Assembly: GCA_902571015.1 (NCBI GenBank)
Contig: CACGAC010000002.1
Coordinates: 1 to 64,000 of the forward strand
DNA length: 64,000 bases
From: an uncultured Pelagibacteraceae bacterium
GTDB taxonomy: Bacteria > Pseudomonadota > Alphaproteobacteria > Pelagibacterales > Pelagibacteraceae
Direction: 5' to 3'
Of this stretch, positions 1-11,495 are shown piece after piece. Below the pieces are notes generated by a model that did no database searches, had not been told where the DNA came from, and was given only the letters and a program-made list of their open reading frames with translations. The first letter of the stretch is position 1. Every line of letters starts with the position of its first letter. The translations under genes were made by a program, and so were the position numbers.

Positions 1-191
1 TTGAGGTTACAGCATATATACCAGGTGAAGGTCATAATTTGCAAGAGCACTCAGTTGTTTTAATAAGAGGTGGAAGAGTTAAGGATCTGCCTGGTGTGAG
101 GTATCATATTTTAAGAGGAAATCTTGATACTCAAGGAGTTGCGAATAGAAAAAAAAGAAGATCTTTGTACGGAACTAAAAAGGGTAAATAA
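1..191 (+). CDS. rpsL: 30S ribosomal protein S12, C-terminal part (5' truncated by window)
   Basis: Frame 3 reads [61 protein letters not shown], typical S12 C-terminus; followed by rpsG. Confidence 0.96.
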   Translation, partial: EVTAYIPGEGHNLQEHSVVLIRGGRVKDLPGVRYHILRGNLDTQGVANRKKRRSLYGTKKGK

Positions 192-193
192 AC

Positions 194-664
194 ATGTCTA
201 GAAAAAAATCACAACCTAAAAAAGATATAGTTCCAGACCCAAAATTTAATTCAACAATTATTCCAAAATTAATTAACAATCTGATGTACGATGGTAAAAG
301 AGGTATAGCATCAAAAATTGTTTATGATGCAATTGAAAAAATAAAAACCAAATCAAAAGATGAACCAATAAACATTTTTAATGAAGCAATTAATAATATT
401 AAACCAACCGTAGAAGTTAGATCTAGAAGAGTGGGTGGAGCAACTTATCAAGTTCCGGTTGAAGTAAAAAATAAAAGAGCTCAAGCATTAGCTATCAGAT
501 GGTTAATAGACTCTGCGAGAAAAAGAAAAGATAAGAACATGTCCGATAAGATTTTTAATGAACTCTATGATGCTTATGAAAAAAAAGGAGCTGCTGTTAA
601 AAAAAAGGAAGATGTTCATAAAATGGCTGAGTCAAATAAAGCATTTGCACATTTTAGGTGGTAA
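194..664 (+). CDS. rpsG: 30S ribosomal protein S7
   Basis: S7 motifs GGATYQVPVEV, ALAIRWLIDSAR; str operon position. Confidence 0.97.
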   Translation: MSRKKSQPKKDIVPDPKFNSTIIPKLINNLMYDGKRGIASKIVYDAIEKIKTKSKDEPINIFNEAINNIKPTVEVRSRRVGGATYQVPVEVKNKRAQALAIRWLIDSARKRKDKNMSDKIFNELYDAYEKKGAAVKKKEDVHKMAESNKAFAHFRW

Positions 665-670
665 AAAATT

Positions 671-2749
671 ATGTCTAGAACACACTCTTTAGATAAATAT
701 AGAAATATTGGTATCATGGCACATATTGATGCTGGTAAAACAACTACAACAGAGAGAATTTTATATTACACGGGAAAGAGTCATAAAATTGGAGAAGTTC
801 ATGATGGCGCTGCAACAATGGACTGGATGGAGCAAGAACAAGAAAGAGGTATTACAATTACATCAGCTGCAACAACTTGTTTTTGGCAAGATCATAGAAT
901 AAATATTATTGATACGCCTGGTCACGTTGATTTTACAATTGAAGTTGAAAGATCACTTAAAGTTTTAGATGGCGCTGTAGCAGTTTTTGATGGTGTTGCA
1001 GGTGTTGAACCTCAGTCTGAAACTGTTTGGCGACAGGCAGATAAATACAAAGTTCCAAGAATTTGTTTTGTTAACAAATTAGATAGAACAGGAGCTGATT
1101 TTTTTAGATGTGTAGACATGATTAAAGATAGATTGGGTGCAAAACCATTGGTTATCCAAGTCCCTATAGGTATCGAAGCATCTTTAACAGGTGTTGTTGA
1201 TTTAGTTAAAATGAAAGCACAGGTTTGGAAAAATGAAGCTTTAGGTGCTGAATGGGAATACAAAGATATACCTGAAGATTTAAAAGAAATTTCTGAAAAA
1301 TATCGGACTGAACTTGTTGAAGCAGCAGTTGAACAGGATGAAAAATTAATGGAGTCATATTTAAATGGAGATGAAATTAAAGAGGAAGATTTAATAAGAT
1401 GTATTAGAAAAGGCACATTAAATTTTGATTTCGTTCCAGTTATGACGGGATCAGCCTTCAAAAACAAAGGTGTACAACCTTTATTGGATGCTGTTGTCAA
1501 TTATTTACCTAGCCCAGTTGATATTGGCTCAATTAAAGGGACTAAATTAGGTAGTGAAGATGAGATAGATATGAAATTTGAAGACAGCGCTCCATTCTCA
1601 GCTCTTGCTTTCAAGGTTGCAAATGATCCATTTGTTGGATCATTAACTTTTATAAGAATTTATTCTGGTACTATTAAAACTGGAACTGCTGTTTATAATT
1701 CATCAAAAGAGAAAGAAGAAAGGGTTGGAAGGATGTTATTGATGCATGCCAACTCAAGAGAAGATATTAAAGAAGCTAATGCTGGAGACATTGTAGCTTT
1801 AGCTGGTTTGAAAAATACGATCACTGGACATACTTTATGTGATAAAGAAAATGCTGTTCTTTTGGAACCTATGGAATTCCCAGATCCTGTAATAGAAATC
1901 GCAGTTGAACCTAAAACTAAAGCTGACCAAGAAAAAATGGGTGAGGCTTTGGGAAGACTTGCTAAAGAAGATCCCTCTTTCAGAGTAACTTCAGATGAGG
2001 AGTCAGGTCAAACAATTATTAAAGGAATGGGTGAGTTACATTTGGATATTATTGTTGATAGAATGAAACGAGAATTTAAAGTTGAAGCAAATGTTGGAGC
2101 CCCACAAGTTGCATATAGAGAAACAATAGAAACTTCTTCAGAAGTTGAGTACACACATAAAAAACAAAGTGGTGGTGCTGGACAATTTGCCAAGGTTAAA
2201 TTGTTAGTAGAACCACAAGAGCCTGGCAAAGGAAGAGAAGTTGAAAGTAAAATTAAAGGCGGCGCTATTCCTAAAGAATTTATTCCAGGAGTTGAAAAAG
2301 GAATTGAAACAGTTTCAGATGGTGGAATTCTAGCTGGATTTCCTATGATAGATTATAAAGTAACAATTTTAGATGGATTACACCATGATGTAGATTCAAG
2401 TGTATTAGCTTTTGAACTAGCAAGTAGGGCTTGTTTTAAAGAAGCATGTACAAAAGGTGGATTAAAACTTTTAGAGCCAGTTATGAGAGTTGAAGTTGTA
2501 ACACCTGAGGATTATATGGGTGATGTAATTGGTGATTTAAATAGTAGAAGAGGCCAAATCAGCACTCAGGAGCAAAGAGGTAATGCTACAGTTATTACTG
2601 CCATGGTCCCATTAGCAAACATGTTTGGGTATATAAATAGCTTAAGATCAATGTCTCAGGGTAGAGCTCAGTATTCAATGTTTTTTGATCATTATTCTAA
2701 AGTTCCTCAAAATGTTCAGGATGAAGTAACCAAAAAGATTGCAGGTTAA
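671..2749 (+). CDS. fusA: Elongation factor G
   Basis: GTPase motifs [34 protein letters not shown]; full length 692 aa. Confidence 0.98.
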   Translation: MSRTHSLDKYRNIGIMAHIDAGKTTTTERILYYTGKSHKIGEVHDGAATMDWMEQEQERGITITSAATTCFWQDHRINIIDTPGHVDFTIEVERSLKVLDGAVAVFDGVAGVEPQSETVWRQADKYKVPRICFVNKLDRTGADFFRCVDMIKDRLGAKPLVIQVPIGIEASLTGVVDLVKMKAQVWKNEALGAEWEYKDIPEDLKEISEKYRTELVEAAVEQDEKLMESYLNGDEIKEEDLIRCIRKGTLNFDFVPVMTGSAFKNKGVQPLLDAVVNYLPSPVDIGSIKGTKLGSEDEIDMKFEDSAPFSALAFKVANDPFVGSLTFIRIYSGTIKTGTAVYNSSKEKEERVGRMLLMHANSREDIKEANAGDIVALAGLKNTITGHTLCDKENAVLLEPMEFPDPVIEIAVEPKTKADQEKMGEALGRLAKEDPSFRVTSDEESGQTIIKGMGELHLDIIVDRMKREFKVEANVGAPQVAYRETIETSSEVEYTHKKQSGGAGQFAKVKLLVEPQEPGKGREVESKIKGGAIPKEFIPGVEKGIETVSDGGILAGFPMIDYKVTILDGLHHDVDSSVLAFELASRACFKEACTKGGLKLLEPVMRVEVVTPEDYMGDVIGDLNSRRGQISTQEQRGNATVITAMVPLANMFGYINSLRSMSQGRAQYSMFFDHYSKVPQNVQDEVTKKIAG

Positions 2750-2750
2750 T

Positions 2751-3059
2751 ATGGAAAAACAAAATATACGAATTAAACTTAGAGCATATGATAACAAAGT
2801 CCTAGATGCATCTACTGAAGAAATAGTAAATACTGTAAAAAGAACTGGAGCAACTATTAAAGGTCCAATACCTTTACCGACTAAGATTGAGCGATATACA
2901 GTTTTAAGATCACCTCACATTGATAAAAAAAGTAGAGAACAATTTGAGTCTAGAACACATAAAAGATTAATAGATATAGTTGAACCAACACCACAAACTG
3001 TTGAGGCATTAATGAAATTAGATTTAGCCTCTGGTGTTGATGTGGAGATTAAAATTTAA
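2751..3059 (+). CDS. rpsJ: 30S ribosomal protein S10
   Basis: [22 protein letters not shown]...; ORF track start 2739 is upstream and overlaps fusA, ATG at 2751 preferred. Confidence 0.95.
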   Translation: MEKQNIRIKLRAYDNKVLDASTEEIVNTVKRTGATIKGPIPLPTKIERYTVLRSPHIDKKSREQFESRTHKRLIDIVEPTPQTVEALMKLDLASGVDVEIKI

Positions 3060-3061
3060 AT

Positions 3062-3772
3062 ATGAGAGATATTGCTTTAATAGGAAAAAAAATTGGAATG
3101 ACTAGAGAGTTCTATAAAACTGGACAGTCAGTGCCTGTGACTGTTCTCAAGATGGAAAAGGCTAGAGTTATCCAGGTAATTGACGGTGAAAAAAGAGGTT
3201 ATAAGGCTATTCAATTGGGATATGGAAAAATTAAAAATTCAAAACTCACAAAAGCAATGAAAGGTTTTTTTGCAAAAAAAAATACTGAGGCAAAAAAGAG
3301 ATTGAAAGAGTTTAGAGTTGAAAATGTTGAAAATTTTAAAGAAGGAAATGAGTTTGGTCTCGAAATATTTAAGGATATAAAATTCGTTGACACAAAATCA
3401 AAGACTATAGGAAAGGGTTTTGCCGGAGCAATGAAAAGACATAATTTTGGTGGTTTAAGAGCCACTCACGGTGTTTCAATTTCGCATAGATCTCATGGTT
3501 CTACTGGACAAAGACAAGATCCTGGAAAGGTTTTTAAGGGAAAAAAAATGGCTGGACATATGGGGGACAAATTAAGAACTATGCAAAACATCGAAATTAT
3601 AAAAACAGATTTAGAAAATGAATTACTTTATTTAAAAGGCTCAATACCAGGTTCAAAAAATTCAGAAGTAATTGTTAAAGGTTCTATAAAAAATATAAAT
3701 AAATTAACAATTGATGAAAAAATTAAAGCTGCTGAACAAGCCAAAAAAACACCAGATAAAAAGAAAAAATAA
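3062..3772 (+). CDS. rplC: 50S ribosomal protein L3
   Basis: IGKKIGMTREF, RATHGVSISHRSHGSTGQRQDPGKVFKGKKMAGHMG. Confidence 0.97.
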   Translation: MRDIALIGKKIGMTREFYKTGQSVPVTVLKMEKARVIQVIDGEKRGYKAIQLGYGKIKNSKLTKAMKGFFAKKNTEAKKRLKEFRVENVENFKEGNEFGLEIFKDIKFVDTKSKTIGKGFAGAMKRHNFGGLRATHGVSISHRSHGSTGQRQDPGKVFKGKKMAGHMGDKLRTMQNIEIIKTDLENELLYLKGSIPGSKNSEVIVKGSIKNINKLTIDEKIKAAEQAKKTPDKKKK

Positions 3773-4395
3773 TGAAAATAGATAAACTAAATTTAGATGG
3801 AAAAAAAAGCTCGATGGAAGTTTTGGATAAAATTTTTTCAGCTAAAATAAACCATAAATTAGTAAGTAATGTTTTGTACAAAACTAACGCCAATTATAAG
3901 GGTCGACATGCTAAAACCAAACAACAAAATGAAGTAGCAGGACCTACTTCGAAAATTTATGCTCAAAAAGGCACAGGTAATGCAAGACATGCTAGTAGAA
4001 AAGCCCCAATATTTGTTGGTGGTGGTATAGCGCATGGACCAAAGGGTCAACTAGCTTACAAAACAAGAAAATTAAATAAGAGTGAAAAAAAACAAAGTGT
4101 GGCGTCATTGTTAAGTGAAAAAACTAAAAATAAAGATTTGTTAATTCTTAACGATTTCAATAACCAAATTAAAAAAACAAAAGAAATGAGTCTCATTCTC
4201 AAAAAGTTTGAAATCACAGACTCTTTAATTATTCTTGATAAATTATCGAAGGAAAAAGTTGAAAAATCATTGAGAAATATTCCTAACATTAAAGTTACAG
4301 ACATAAATCACTTTAGCGCCTTTGATTTGATTAAATTTAAAAAGATAGTTTTTACTGAAAGCTCAGTAAAAGAATTGGAGAAGAGATATGCCTAA
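3772..4395 (+). CDS. rplD: 50S ribosomal protein L4
   Basis: KIYAQKGTGNARHASRKAPIFVGGGIAHGP; S10 operon position. Confidence 0.96.
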   Translation: MKIDKLNLDGKKSSMEVLDKIFSAKINHKLVSNVLYKTNANYKGRHAKTKQQNEVAGPTSKIYAQKGTGNARHASRKAPIFVGGGIAHGPKGQLAYKTRKLNKSEKKQSVASLLSEKTKNKDLLILNDFNNQIKKTKEMSLILKKFEITDSLIILDKLSKEKVEKSLRNIPNIKVTDINHFSAFDLIKFKKIVFTESSVKELEKRYA

Positions 4396-4672
4396 AATTG
4401 AAAAACTTCATTTGTATGATAAAATTTTATCACCTTTACTTACTGAAAAATCAACTAATTTATCTGGAGAAAACAAAATAGTCTTTAAAGTGCGTAAAAG
4501 TGCTAATAAAAAGAATCTTAAGACTAACATTGAAAAAATTTTTAAAGTTAATGTAACAAAAATTAATATCATAAATAAACAGAATAGAAAAAAATTTACT
4601 AGAGGAAGAAAAGTAAAAATTTCAGGTTTTAAAAAAGCAATAATAACACTTAAAAAAGGGTCAAAGCATTGA
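4388..4672 (+). CDS. rplW: 50S ribosomal protein L23
   Basis: LSPLLTEKSTNL...VFKVRKSANK; operon position. Confidence 0.95.
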   Translation: MPKIEKLHLYDKILSPLLTEKSTNLSGENKIVFKVRKSANKKNLKTNIEKIFKVNVTKINIINKQNRKKFTRGRKVKISGFKKAIITLKKGSKH

Positions 4673-4691
4673 TCTAACTACAGGAATTTAA

Positions 4692-5531
4692 ATGGCATTA
4701 AAAACTTTTAAACCATATACAAAATCTACCAGAGGAACAATTCTCGTTGATAGAACAGGCCTTTGGAAAGGGAAACCTTTTAAGTCATTGGTTTCACCAA
4801 AAAATTCAATGAAGGGAAGAAATAATAATGGCCATATAACTTCGATAAACAGAGCTGGTGGTCACAAAAAGATGTATAGACATATTGATTTTTATAGAAA
4901 AAAATTTGATGCTCCTGCTACGGTCGAGAGGATAGAATATGATCCAAATAGATCTTGTTACATAATGTTAGTTAAATTTGAAGATAATTCTCATGCATAT
5001 TATTTAGCTCCACAAAAAATTAAAGTTGGTGACAAAGTTGAAAACGGTTCCAAAAAAGAGATAAAAGTCGGTAATTGCATGCCCTTGCAAGACATCCCTG
5101 TTGGCATAGATATTCACAACGTTGAAATTCAGCCAGGTGGTGGTGGTAAAATAGCAAGATCAGCTGGGACCTCTGTTACCATTAGCGGATTAGATGGTAA
5201 CTACAGTCTTATAAAATTAGCTTCTGGTGAAGTTAGAAAAATTGACTCAAGATCTTTAGCGACTATTGGTGTTTTAACTAATCCAGATCAAAAAAATATA
5301 AAGATAGGAAAGGCTGGTAGATCTAGATGGTTAGGAAGAAGACCACATACAAGAGGAGTAGTAAAAAATCCTGTTGATCACCCTCATGGAGGTGGAGAAG
5401 GTAAGAGTGCTGGTGGAAGACATCCAGTTTCTCCAAAAGGTCAATCAGCAAAAGGATTAAAAACTAGAGATAACAAACGAACAGATAAATTTATTGTAAA
5501 GAGAAGAAACAAAAGAAAGGATACTAAATAA
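4692..5531 (+). CDS. rplB: 50S ribosomal protein L2
   Basis: [47 protein letters not shown]. Confidence 0.98.
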   Translation: MALKTFKPYTKSTRGTILVDRTGLWKGKPFKSLVSPKNSMKGRNNNGHITSINRAGGHKKMYRHIDFYRKKFDAPATVERIEYDPNRSCYIMLVKFEDNSHAYYLAPQKIKVGDKVENGSKKEIKVGNCMPLQDIPVGIDIHNVEIQPGGGGKIARSAGTSVTISGLDGNYSLIKLASGEVRKIDSRSLATIGVLTNPDQKNIKIGKAGRSRWLGRRPHTRGVVKNPVDHPHGGGEGKSAGGRHPVSPKGQSAKGLKTRDNKRTDKFIVKRRNKRKDTK

Positions 5532-5532
5532 T

Positions 5533-5832
5533 ATGGCTAGAGCGGTTTGGAAAGGTCCTTTTGTAGAAGAAAGTTTAATGAAAAAGGTAGATAAATATAA
5601 AACAGATCCTAAAAAAATTCCAATTAAAACTTGGTCAAGAAAATCTACTATATTGCCAGATTTTGTTGGAGTAAGTTTTTTAATTTACAACGGTAAAAAA
5701 TTTATCCCAATAACAGTATCAGAAGATATGGTTGGACATAAATTGGGTGAGTTTGCACCAACAAGGTCTTTCTTTGGACACACGCCAGCAGATAAGAAGG
5801 CAAAACCAGCTGAGGCCGAGGTTAAAAAGTAA
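5533..5832 (+). CDS. rpsS: 30S ribosomal protein S19
   Basis: [31 protein letters not shown]. Confidence 0.97.
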   Translation: MARAVWKGPFVEESLMKKVDKYKTDPKKIPIKTWSRKSTILPDFVGVSFLIYNGKKFIPITVSEDMVGHKLGEFAPTRSFFGHTPADKKAKPAEAEVKK

Positions 5833-5835
5833 TTT

Positions 5836-6234
5836 ATGAGTAAAAAAAAGAAAATGCGAAATAATAAAGACAAGCTTGTGAAATCGATAAATAACAATAT
5901 TAGATCAAGCGTGAGGAAACTTAATCCAATTCTAAGAGGAATTGTGGGAAAAAAAGTTGATGTTGCTATTAGAGATTTAGAATTTTCGGAAAAAAGAATA
6001 ACTAGAGACATTAGAAAAACAATTAGTTCAGCTGTTGCAAACGCTGAGAACAATTTTCAATATGATATTGATAAACTAATTGTTAAAGAAGCTTACTGTG
6101 GAAAAAAAATTATGATGAAAAGATTTAGACCAAGAGCTAAAGGAAGAGCTGCACCTATTTTAAAACCATATTCAAGTGTTACAATTATTTTATCAGAGGC
6201 AAAAAAAATGGAGAGTCATGGGACAAAAAGTTAA
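5836..6234 (+). CDS. rplV: 50S ribosomal protein L22
   Basis: [24 protein letters not shown]; operon position. Confidence 0.95.
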   Translation: MSKKKKMRNNKDKLVKSINNNIRSSVRKLNPILRGIVGKKVDVAIRDLEFSEKRITRDIRKTISSAVANAENNFQYDIDKLIVKEAYCGKKIMMKRFRPRAKGRAAPILKPYSSVTIILSEAKKMESHGTKS

Positions 6235-6898
6235 TCCAGTAGGTTTTCGATTAGGTGTTAATAGAGGTTGGGACTCTGTTTGGTACGCTAAAAAAAAAGA
6301 TTTTGGAAACTATCTAATTGAGGATTTTAAAATCAGAGAATATGTTAAAAAAAATGTGATTAACTCAGGTGTTTCAAAAGTCATGATAGAGAGAACTTCA
6401 AATAAATGTTATGTAACAATCTATACTTCCAGACCGGGATTTGTAATTGGAAAAAAAGGTAGTGATATTGACAAGATTAAAAACAATTTGTCAAAATTTA
6501 CCAAAAACGAAGTAACCTTGAATATTAAAGAAGTAAAAAAACCAGAGACAAATTCATATTTAGTAGCTGAAAATATTGCTCAACAATTAGTAAAAAGAAT
6601 TTCTTATAGACGTGCAATGAAAAGAGCAATGCAATCTTGTTTAAGGCTTGGAGCTAAGGGAATTAAAGTTTCTGTAAGTGGAAGATTAGGTGGAAATGAG
6701 ATTGCGAGAACTGAGTGGTTAAGGGACGGAAGTATACCTTCACACACTTTAAGAGCAGACATAGATTATGCTGAAGCTGAGGCTTTAACTACTTATGGAA
6801 TTATAGGTATAAAAGTTTGGATCTATAAAGGTGAAGTTTTTGCGAAGGAATTTAGTCAAGAAACTAATAAAACATTAAGTAAAGGAGTAAAAGAATAA
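6218..6898 (+). CDS. rpsC: 30S ribosomal protein S3
   Basis: [24 protein letters not shown]; the ORF track start at 6176 is too early, ATG at 6218 preferred. Confidence 0.96.
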   Translation: MGQKVNPVGFRLGVNRGWDSVWYAKKKDFGNYLIEDFKIREYVKKNVINSGVSKVMIERTSNKCYVTIYTSRPGFVIGKKGSDIDKIKNNLSKFTKNEVTLNIKEVKKPETNSYLVAENIAQQLVKRISYRRAMKRAMQSCLRLGAKGIKVSVSGRLGGNEIARTEWLRDGSIPSHTLRADIDYAEAEALTTYGIIGIKVWIYKGEVFAKEFSQETNKTLSKGVKE

Positions 6899-6899
6899 A

Positions 6900-7310
6900 A
6901 TGTTACAGCCAGTAAGAACTAAGTGGAGAAAAGCTCACAAAGGACGAATACACGGCAAAGCTTCAAGGGCTAATTTCATAAATTATGGAGCTTATGCTCT
7001 AAAAGCATTAACTCCTGAGAGAGTAACAGGTAAACAAATTGAGGCTGCAAGAGTAGCATTAACAAGACACATGAAAAGACAAGGAAGAGTTTGGACAAGA
7101 ATATTTCCAAATATTCCGGTTTCAAAAAAACCAATAGAGGTTCGTATGGGTAAAGGCAAAGGATCACCAGAATATTATGCTTGTAGAGTAAAACCAGGTA
7201 GAATTCTATTTGAAGTTGATGGTGTCTCGGAACAAATTGCTAAAGAGGCTTTATATAAAGCTTCAGCAAAATTACCAATAAGAACAAAAACGATAAAAAG
7301 ATTTTTATAA
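6900..7310 (+). CDS. rplP: 50S ribosomal protein L16
   Basis: [40 protein letters not shown]. Confidence 0.97.
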   Translation: MLQPVRTKWRKAHKGRIHGKASRANFINYGAYALKALTPERVTGKQIEAARVALTRHMKRQGRVWTRIFPNIPVSKKPIEVRMGKGKGSPEYYACRVKPGRILFEVDGVSEQIAKEALYKASAKLPIRTKTIKRFL

Positions 7311-7502
7311 ATGAAAAAAAAAGAGATAAAAAAACTATCAAAAGATGAAGTTCTTAAGAATATTGATAAGCTTAAGAAGGACTTATTTAATTTTAGATTC
7401 CAAAAAGTTAATTCTCAAGTAACTAATCCATCTAAAATAGGAGAAACAAAAAAAACAATTGCAAGACTTAAAACTTCATTAAGAGGTAAAATTAATGCCT
7501 AA
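7311..7502 (+). CDS. rpmC: 50S ribosomal protein L29
   Basis: Short L29-like helical protein, [33 protein letters not shown]; position. Confidence 0.93.
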   Translation: MKKKEIKKLSKDEVLKNIDKLKKDLFNFRFQKVNSQVTNPSKIGETKKTIARLKTSLRGKINA

Positions 7503-7731
7503 AAAAATTTTAACAGGAGTGGTGGTGAGTGATAAACCCAATAAAACTGTAACCGTATTGATTGAAAGGAAGTATTCTCATCCAGTACTAAAAAAAGTTA
7601 TTAAGGTTAGAAAAAAATATAATGCTCATGACGAAAAAAATGTATTTAAAGTAGGAGATAAAGTTTCAATTATTGAAAGCAAACCTTTTTCAAAAAATAA
7701 AAAATTTCAAGTTATGGAGAGTCCAAAATAA
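7495..7731 (+). CDS. rpsQ: 30S ribosomal protein S17
   Basis: [29 protein letters not shown]. Confidence 0.95.
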   Translation: MPKKILTGVVVSDKPNKTVTVLIERKYSHPVLKKVIKVRKKYNAHDEKNVFKVGDKVSIIESKPFSKNKKFQVMESPK

Positions 7732-8099
7732 TGATACAAGTTCAAACCGAATTACAAGTTGCAGATAACACTGGAGCAAAAAAGATAGAATGTATCAAAG
7801 TTTTAGGTGGATCCAAAAGAAGATACGCGAGTATTGGTGATACGATTGTTATTGCTGTTAAAGAAGCAATTCCAAAAGGTAAAGTTAAGAAGGGTTCAGT
7901 GCACAAAGCAGTTGTTGTAAGAGTAAAAAAAGGGATACACAGAGATGATGGATCAAAGGTAAAGTTCGATAATAATGCTGCAGTTTTAGTTGATGATAAA
8001 GGTGAGCCAGTTGGAACAAGAATTTTTGGTCCTGTTACAAGAGAATTAAGAACTAGAGGTCAAATGAAAATTATCTCCCTAGCACCTGAGGTACTATAA
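7731..8099 (+). CDS. rplN: 50S ribosomal protein L14
   Basis: [33 protein letters not shown]. Confidence 0.98.
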   Translation: MIQVQTELQVADNTGAKKIECIKVLGGSKRRYASIGDTIVIAVKEAIPKGKVKKGSVHKAVVVRVKKGIHRDDGSKVKFDNNAAVLVDDKGEPVGTRIFGPVTRELRTRGQMKIISLAPEVL

Positions 8100-8347
8100 T
8101 GATTAAAAAAGGTTTAAAAGTCAAAATTTTAGCAGGTAAAGACAAAGCCAAAGAGGGTGAAGTTATTGAAATAGATAGATCAAACAATAGAGCAAAAGTT
8201 AAAGATTTAAATATGATTAAAAAACACGTGAAAACAACAAAAGAAAAAAAAGGTGGTATATTTTCAAAAGAGAATTTTATTCATATCTCTAATCTCAAAT
8301 TAGTGAATGAGCAAAAAAAAAATAAGAAAACAGAGGCTAAAAAATAA
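8099..8347 (+). CDS. rplX: 50S ribosomal protein L24
   Basis: [43 protein letters not shown]. Confidence 0.95.
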   Translation: MIKKGLKVKILAGKDKAKEGEVIEIDRSNNRAKVKDLNMIKKHVKTTKEKKGGIFSKENFIHISNLKLVNEQKKNKKTEAKK

Positions 8348-8901
8348 TGACAACAAGATTAAAGGAGCTTTATTTAAAAGAAATCCAACCAGCTTTAAAA
8401 ACAGAGTTTGGATTTAAAAATCTTAATATGGGTCCTAAAATTCAAAAAATCATTTTAAATATGGGTTTAGGTTTGGATGGCAATGACTCTAAGATTTTAA
8501 AATCATGTGAAGAGGATCTTGCAAAAATTGCAGGTCAAAAACCAGTCATAACAAAATTCAAAAAATCTGTAGCAAATTTTAAAACTAGAAAAGGCTCAAA
8601 CGCGGGTTTGAAAGTAACTCTAAGAAAAAATAAAATGTATGAATTCCTTGATAGATTAGTAAATATAGCATTGCCAAGAATAAAAGATTTCAGAGGTTTA
8701 TCTCCAAATGGATTTGATAAATTTGGAAACTATACTTTTGGGGTTAAGGAGCACATCATATTTCCTGAAGTTAGCTTCGATAGAGCTGATAAAGTTAGAG
8801 GATTAGATATTGTAATAGTTATATCATCTCAAAATAAAGATCACAGTTTTGCACTTTTACAAAAGATGAATTTTCCATTTATAAAAAAAGGAGACAATTA
8901 A
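8347..8901 (+). CDS. rplE: 50S ribosomal protein L5
   Basis: [41 protein letters not shown]. Confidence 0.97.
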   Translation: MTTRLKELYLKEIQPALKTEFGFKNLNMGPKIQKIILNMGLGLDGNDSKILKSCEEDLAKIAGQKPVITKFKKSVANFKTRKGSNAGLKVTLRKNKMYEFLDRLVNIALPRIKDFRGLSPNGFDKFGNYTFGVKEHIIFPEVSFDRADKVRGLDIVIVISSQNKDHSFALLQKMNFPFIKKGDN

Positions 8902-8902
8902 T

Positions 8903-9208
8903 ATGGCTAAATTAAGTTCAATAAATAAAAATAATAGAAGAATAAAACTTTCGGATAAATTTTTTAATAAGAGAGCTAAGTTAAAGAAAATTATTATGGA
9001 CAAAAAATTACCTTTAGAAGAAAGGTTTAAAGCACAACAAAAACTTTCTAAATTACCAAGAAATTCTTCAAAAATCAGAGTGATGAATAGATGTCAAATC
9101 ACAGGTAGACCGCATGGTGTTTACAGAAAATTAAAAATTTCTAGAATTGCGCTAAGACAACTTGGTTTGCAAGGAAAGATACCAGGAATGATAAAATCAA
9201 GTTGGTAG
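8903..9208 (+). CDS. rpsN: 30S ribosomal protein S14 (zinc-free long form)
   Basis: [37 protein letters not shown]; no CxxC zinc motifs. Confidence 0.96.
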   Translation: MAKLSSINKNNRRIKLSDKFFNKRAKLKKIIMDKKLPLEERFKAQQKLSKLPRNSSKIRVMNRCQITGRPHGVYRKLKISRIALRQLGLQGKIPGMIKSSW

Positions 9209-9220
9209 AAAGGAGTAATA

Positions 9221-9616
9221 ATGAGTTTAAGTGACCCGATAGGAGATATGATAGCAAGAGTTAAAAATGCTCAGGCGAGAAAGCATAAAAAAGTTGAATT
9301 ACCATCGTCTAAATTTAAAAGCAAAATAGCAGATATTCTTAAAAACGAAGGTTTCATAAAAGATTTTAAAGTTTCTACGGAAGAGAAAAGAAATATTTTA
9401 TCATTAGAATTAAAATATCACTCAGGAAATCCCGTAATAAGTAATTTTGAGAGAGTTTCAAAACCAGGGAGAAGAATTTTTTCAAGTGCTGATAGTTTAC
9501 CAAAAATAAATAATGGTTTAGGTATCGCAATATTGTCAACGCCAAAAGGTGTAATGACTGATATTGATGCTAGAAAACAAAAAGTTGGTGGAGAAATAGT
9601 CTGTAAGGTTTTTTAA
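9221..9616 (+). CDS. rpsH: 30S ribosomal protein S8
   Basis: MSLSDPIGDMIARVKNAQ, GIAILSTPKGVMTDIDARKQKVGGEIVCKVF. Confidence 0.97.
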   Translation: MSLSDPIGDMIARVKNAQARKHKKVELPSSKFKSKIADILKNEGFIKDFKVSTEEKRNILSLELKYHSGNPVISNFERVSKPGRRIFSSADSLPKINNGLGIAILSTPKGVMTDIDARKQKVGGEIVCKVF

Positions 9617-9617
9617 T

Positions 9618-10157
9618 ATGTCAAAAATAGGAAAAATAAATATAACAATACCAGAAAAAGTTAAAGTAGCTATTGTTGGTGATATCCTTAATATAGAAGG
9701 GCCGCTTGGAAAAAAATCTTTGAACATAGATTTAGATATATTTAATCTTGACATTAAAGATGGCAAAGAAATATCTATAAAACCCAAAAAAATCGATCAA
9801 AATACAAAAAGATTATGGGGCATGAACAGAAGCTTAATTAACAATGCTGTTATTGGATCTGTAAAAGGTTATGAGAAAATCCTAGAACTAGTGGGAGTTG
9901 GTTATAGAGCTTCAATTAAAGGTAATCAGCTAAATTTACAGCTAGGATACAGCCATGATATAAATTTTGATATACCTGAGGGTATTAAGATTGTAGTAGA
10001 AAAACAAACTGTATTAAAAATTTCAGGTTTTGATAAACAATTAGTTGGCTCAATAGTTTCGAAAATAAAAACACTTAGAAAAATTGAACCATACAAAGGA
10101 AAAGGCATTAGAGAAAAAGGACAATATATTTTGAAAAAAGAGGGAAAGAAAAAGTAA
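9618..10157 (+). CDS. rplF: 50S ribosomal protein L6
   Basis: [36 protein letters not shown]. Confidence 0.97.
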   Translation: MSKIGKINITIPEKVKVAIVGDILNIEGPLGKKSLNIDLDIFNLDIKDGKEISIKPKKIDQNTKRLWGMNRSLINNAVIGSVKGYEKILELVGVGYRASIKGNQLNLQLGYSHDINFDIPEGIKIVVEKQTVLKISGFDKQLVGSIVSKIKTLRKIEPYKGKGIREKGQYILKKEGKKK

Positions 10158-10513
10158 TGAAATTGAACACAAGCATAAGAAAAAAATTCAGAGTTACAAA
10201 CAAACTTAAAAAAGTTTCTAAACCTGGTAGATTTAGATTAAGTATATTTAGATCATCTAAAAATATTTCAGCTCAAATTATAGATGATAGTAAAAATATT
10301 ACTTTATTGTCTGCTTCCTCAATTGAGAAGGATATAAAAGAGACAAAAACTAAAAACAAATCTGAACTTTCAAAAATAGTAGCAGAAAAATTAGCAAAAA
10401 AAGCTCAGGAAAAAAGAATTAATAAGATATTTTTCGACAGGGGTATTTATAAATATCATGGAAGAATCAAGATTTTTGCTGAAACATTAAGAAAAAATGG
10501 GATGGACTTTTAA
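10157..10513 (+). CDS. rplR: 50S ribosomal protein L18
   Basis: [44 protein letters not shown]. Confidence 0.96.
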   Translation: MKLNTSIRKKFRVTNKLKKVSKPGRFRLSIFRSSKNISAQIIDDSKNITLLSASSIEKDIKETKTKNKSELSKIVAEKLAKKAQEKRINKIFFDRGIYKYHGRIKIFAETLRKNGMDF

Positions 10514-10515
10514 GT

Positions 10516-11031
10516 ATGGAAAATTTAAAAGAAAAAAAAGCTGACGATATTTTAGAGAAACTAGTTCATATTAATAGGATTACCAAAGTTGTAAAAGGTG
10601 GAAGAAGATTTGGTTTTTCTGCTTTAGTTGTAGTTGGAAATCAAGCTGGCAAAATTGGTATTGCTCATGCTAAAGCCAAGCAGGTCCCAGATGCAATTAA
10701 AAAAGCAAACGAAATTGCTAGAAGAAAACTTATTCATATTCCCTTAAGAGAAGGTAGAACCATTCATCACGATGTAAAAGCAAAAGATGGTTCGGGGAGA
10801 ATAGTGCTAAGATCAGCATCAAAAGGAACTGGTATAATTGCGGGTGGTCCGGTTAGAGCAGTTTGTGAAGTTCTAGGGGTAAAAGATATAGTAGCTAAAT
10901 CAATGGGCACATCTAATGCCCACAATGTTATAAGAGCTACAATTAAGGCCTTAAAGAAACAAAATTCACCAAAACAAATTTCATCGATCAGAAATAAAAA
11001 AATTTCAGAAATAATTGAAAAAAGAGGATAA
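10516..11031 (+). CDS. rpsE: 30S ribosomal protein S5
   Basis: HINRITKVVKGGRRFGFSALVVVGNQAGKIGIAHAKAKQVPDAI. Confidence 0.97.
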   Translation: MENLKEKKADDILEKLVHINRITKVVKGGRRFGFSALVVVGNQAGKIGIAHAKAKQVPDAIKKANEIARRKLIHIPLREGRTIHHDVKAKDGSGRIVLRSASKGTGIIAGGPVRAVCEVLGVKDIVAKSMGTSNAHNVIRATIKALKKQNSPKQISSIRNKKISEIIEKRG

Positions 11032-11483
11032 TGATAAAATTAAATAATAGACTTAAAATGAATAAACCCAAAATAAGAGTCGGTAGAGGTATAGGTTCTG
11101 GAAAAGGTAAAACTTCAGGAAGAGGTGTAAAAGGTCAAAAGTCTAGATCAGGTGTTGCAATTAAAAGTTTTGAAGGAGGACAAATGCCGCTGTATAGACG
11201 TCTACCTAAACGAGGTTTTAATCCTATCCAAAAAGAAAATATAGCCATATTAAATTTAGATAAAATACAATCTTTCATTAATAAAAAAACGATTAACACT
11301 GGTGATATTTTAAATTCTTCATCATTAAAAAAGTTAAAACTAATTAATAAAAATTCTAAAAAACTTAAGATTTTAGGCTCTGGTGAAATCAAAGATAAGA
11401 TCAATATAGAAGCTGATTTAGCATCTAAATCTGCACTAGAAAAGCTTGAAAAAATAGGTGGATCTATACAACTTAAAAAATAA
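11031..11483 (+). CDS. rplO: 50S ribosomal protein L15
   Basis: VGRGIGSGKGKTSGRGVKGQKSRSG, FEGGQMPLYRRLPKRGF. Confidence 0.97.
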   Translation: MIKLNNRLKMNKPKIRVGRGIGSGKGKTSGRGVKGQKSRSGVAIKSFEGGQMPLYRRLPKRGFNPIQKENIAILNLDKIQSFINKKTINTGDILNSSSLKKLKLINKNSKKLKILGSGEIKDKINIEADLASKSALEKLEKIGGSIQLKK

Positions 11484-11495
11484 TATCTTAAGATA

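Noticed and set aside
708-902. 64-aa plus-strand ORF within fusA
   Set aside because: Out-of-frame ORF within conserved fusA; no independent support. Likewise 25544-25762, 26122-26370, 53591-53776 and 63513-63728.
1012-1500. 162-aa minus-strand ORF inside fusA
   Set aside because: Antisense to a highly conserved gene with low-complexity Ser-rich translation; shadow ORF. Same reasoning for 2008-2229, 3211-3465, 3859-4050, 4056-4304, 5685-6053, 6976-7167, 9536-9787, 9926-10108, 11135-11554, 18013-18363 and similar.
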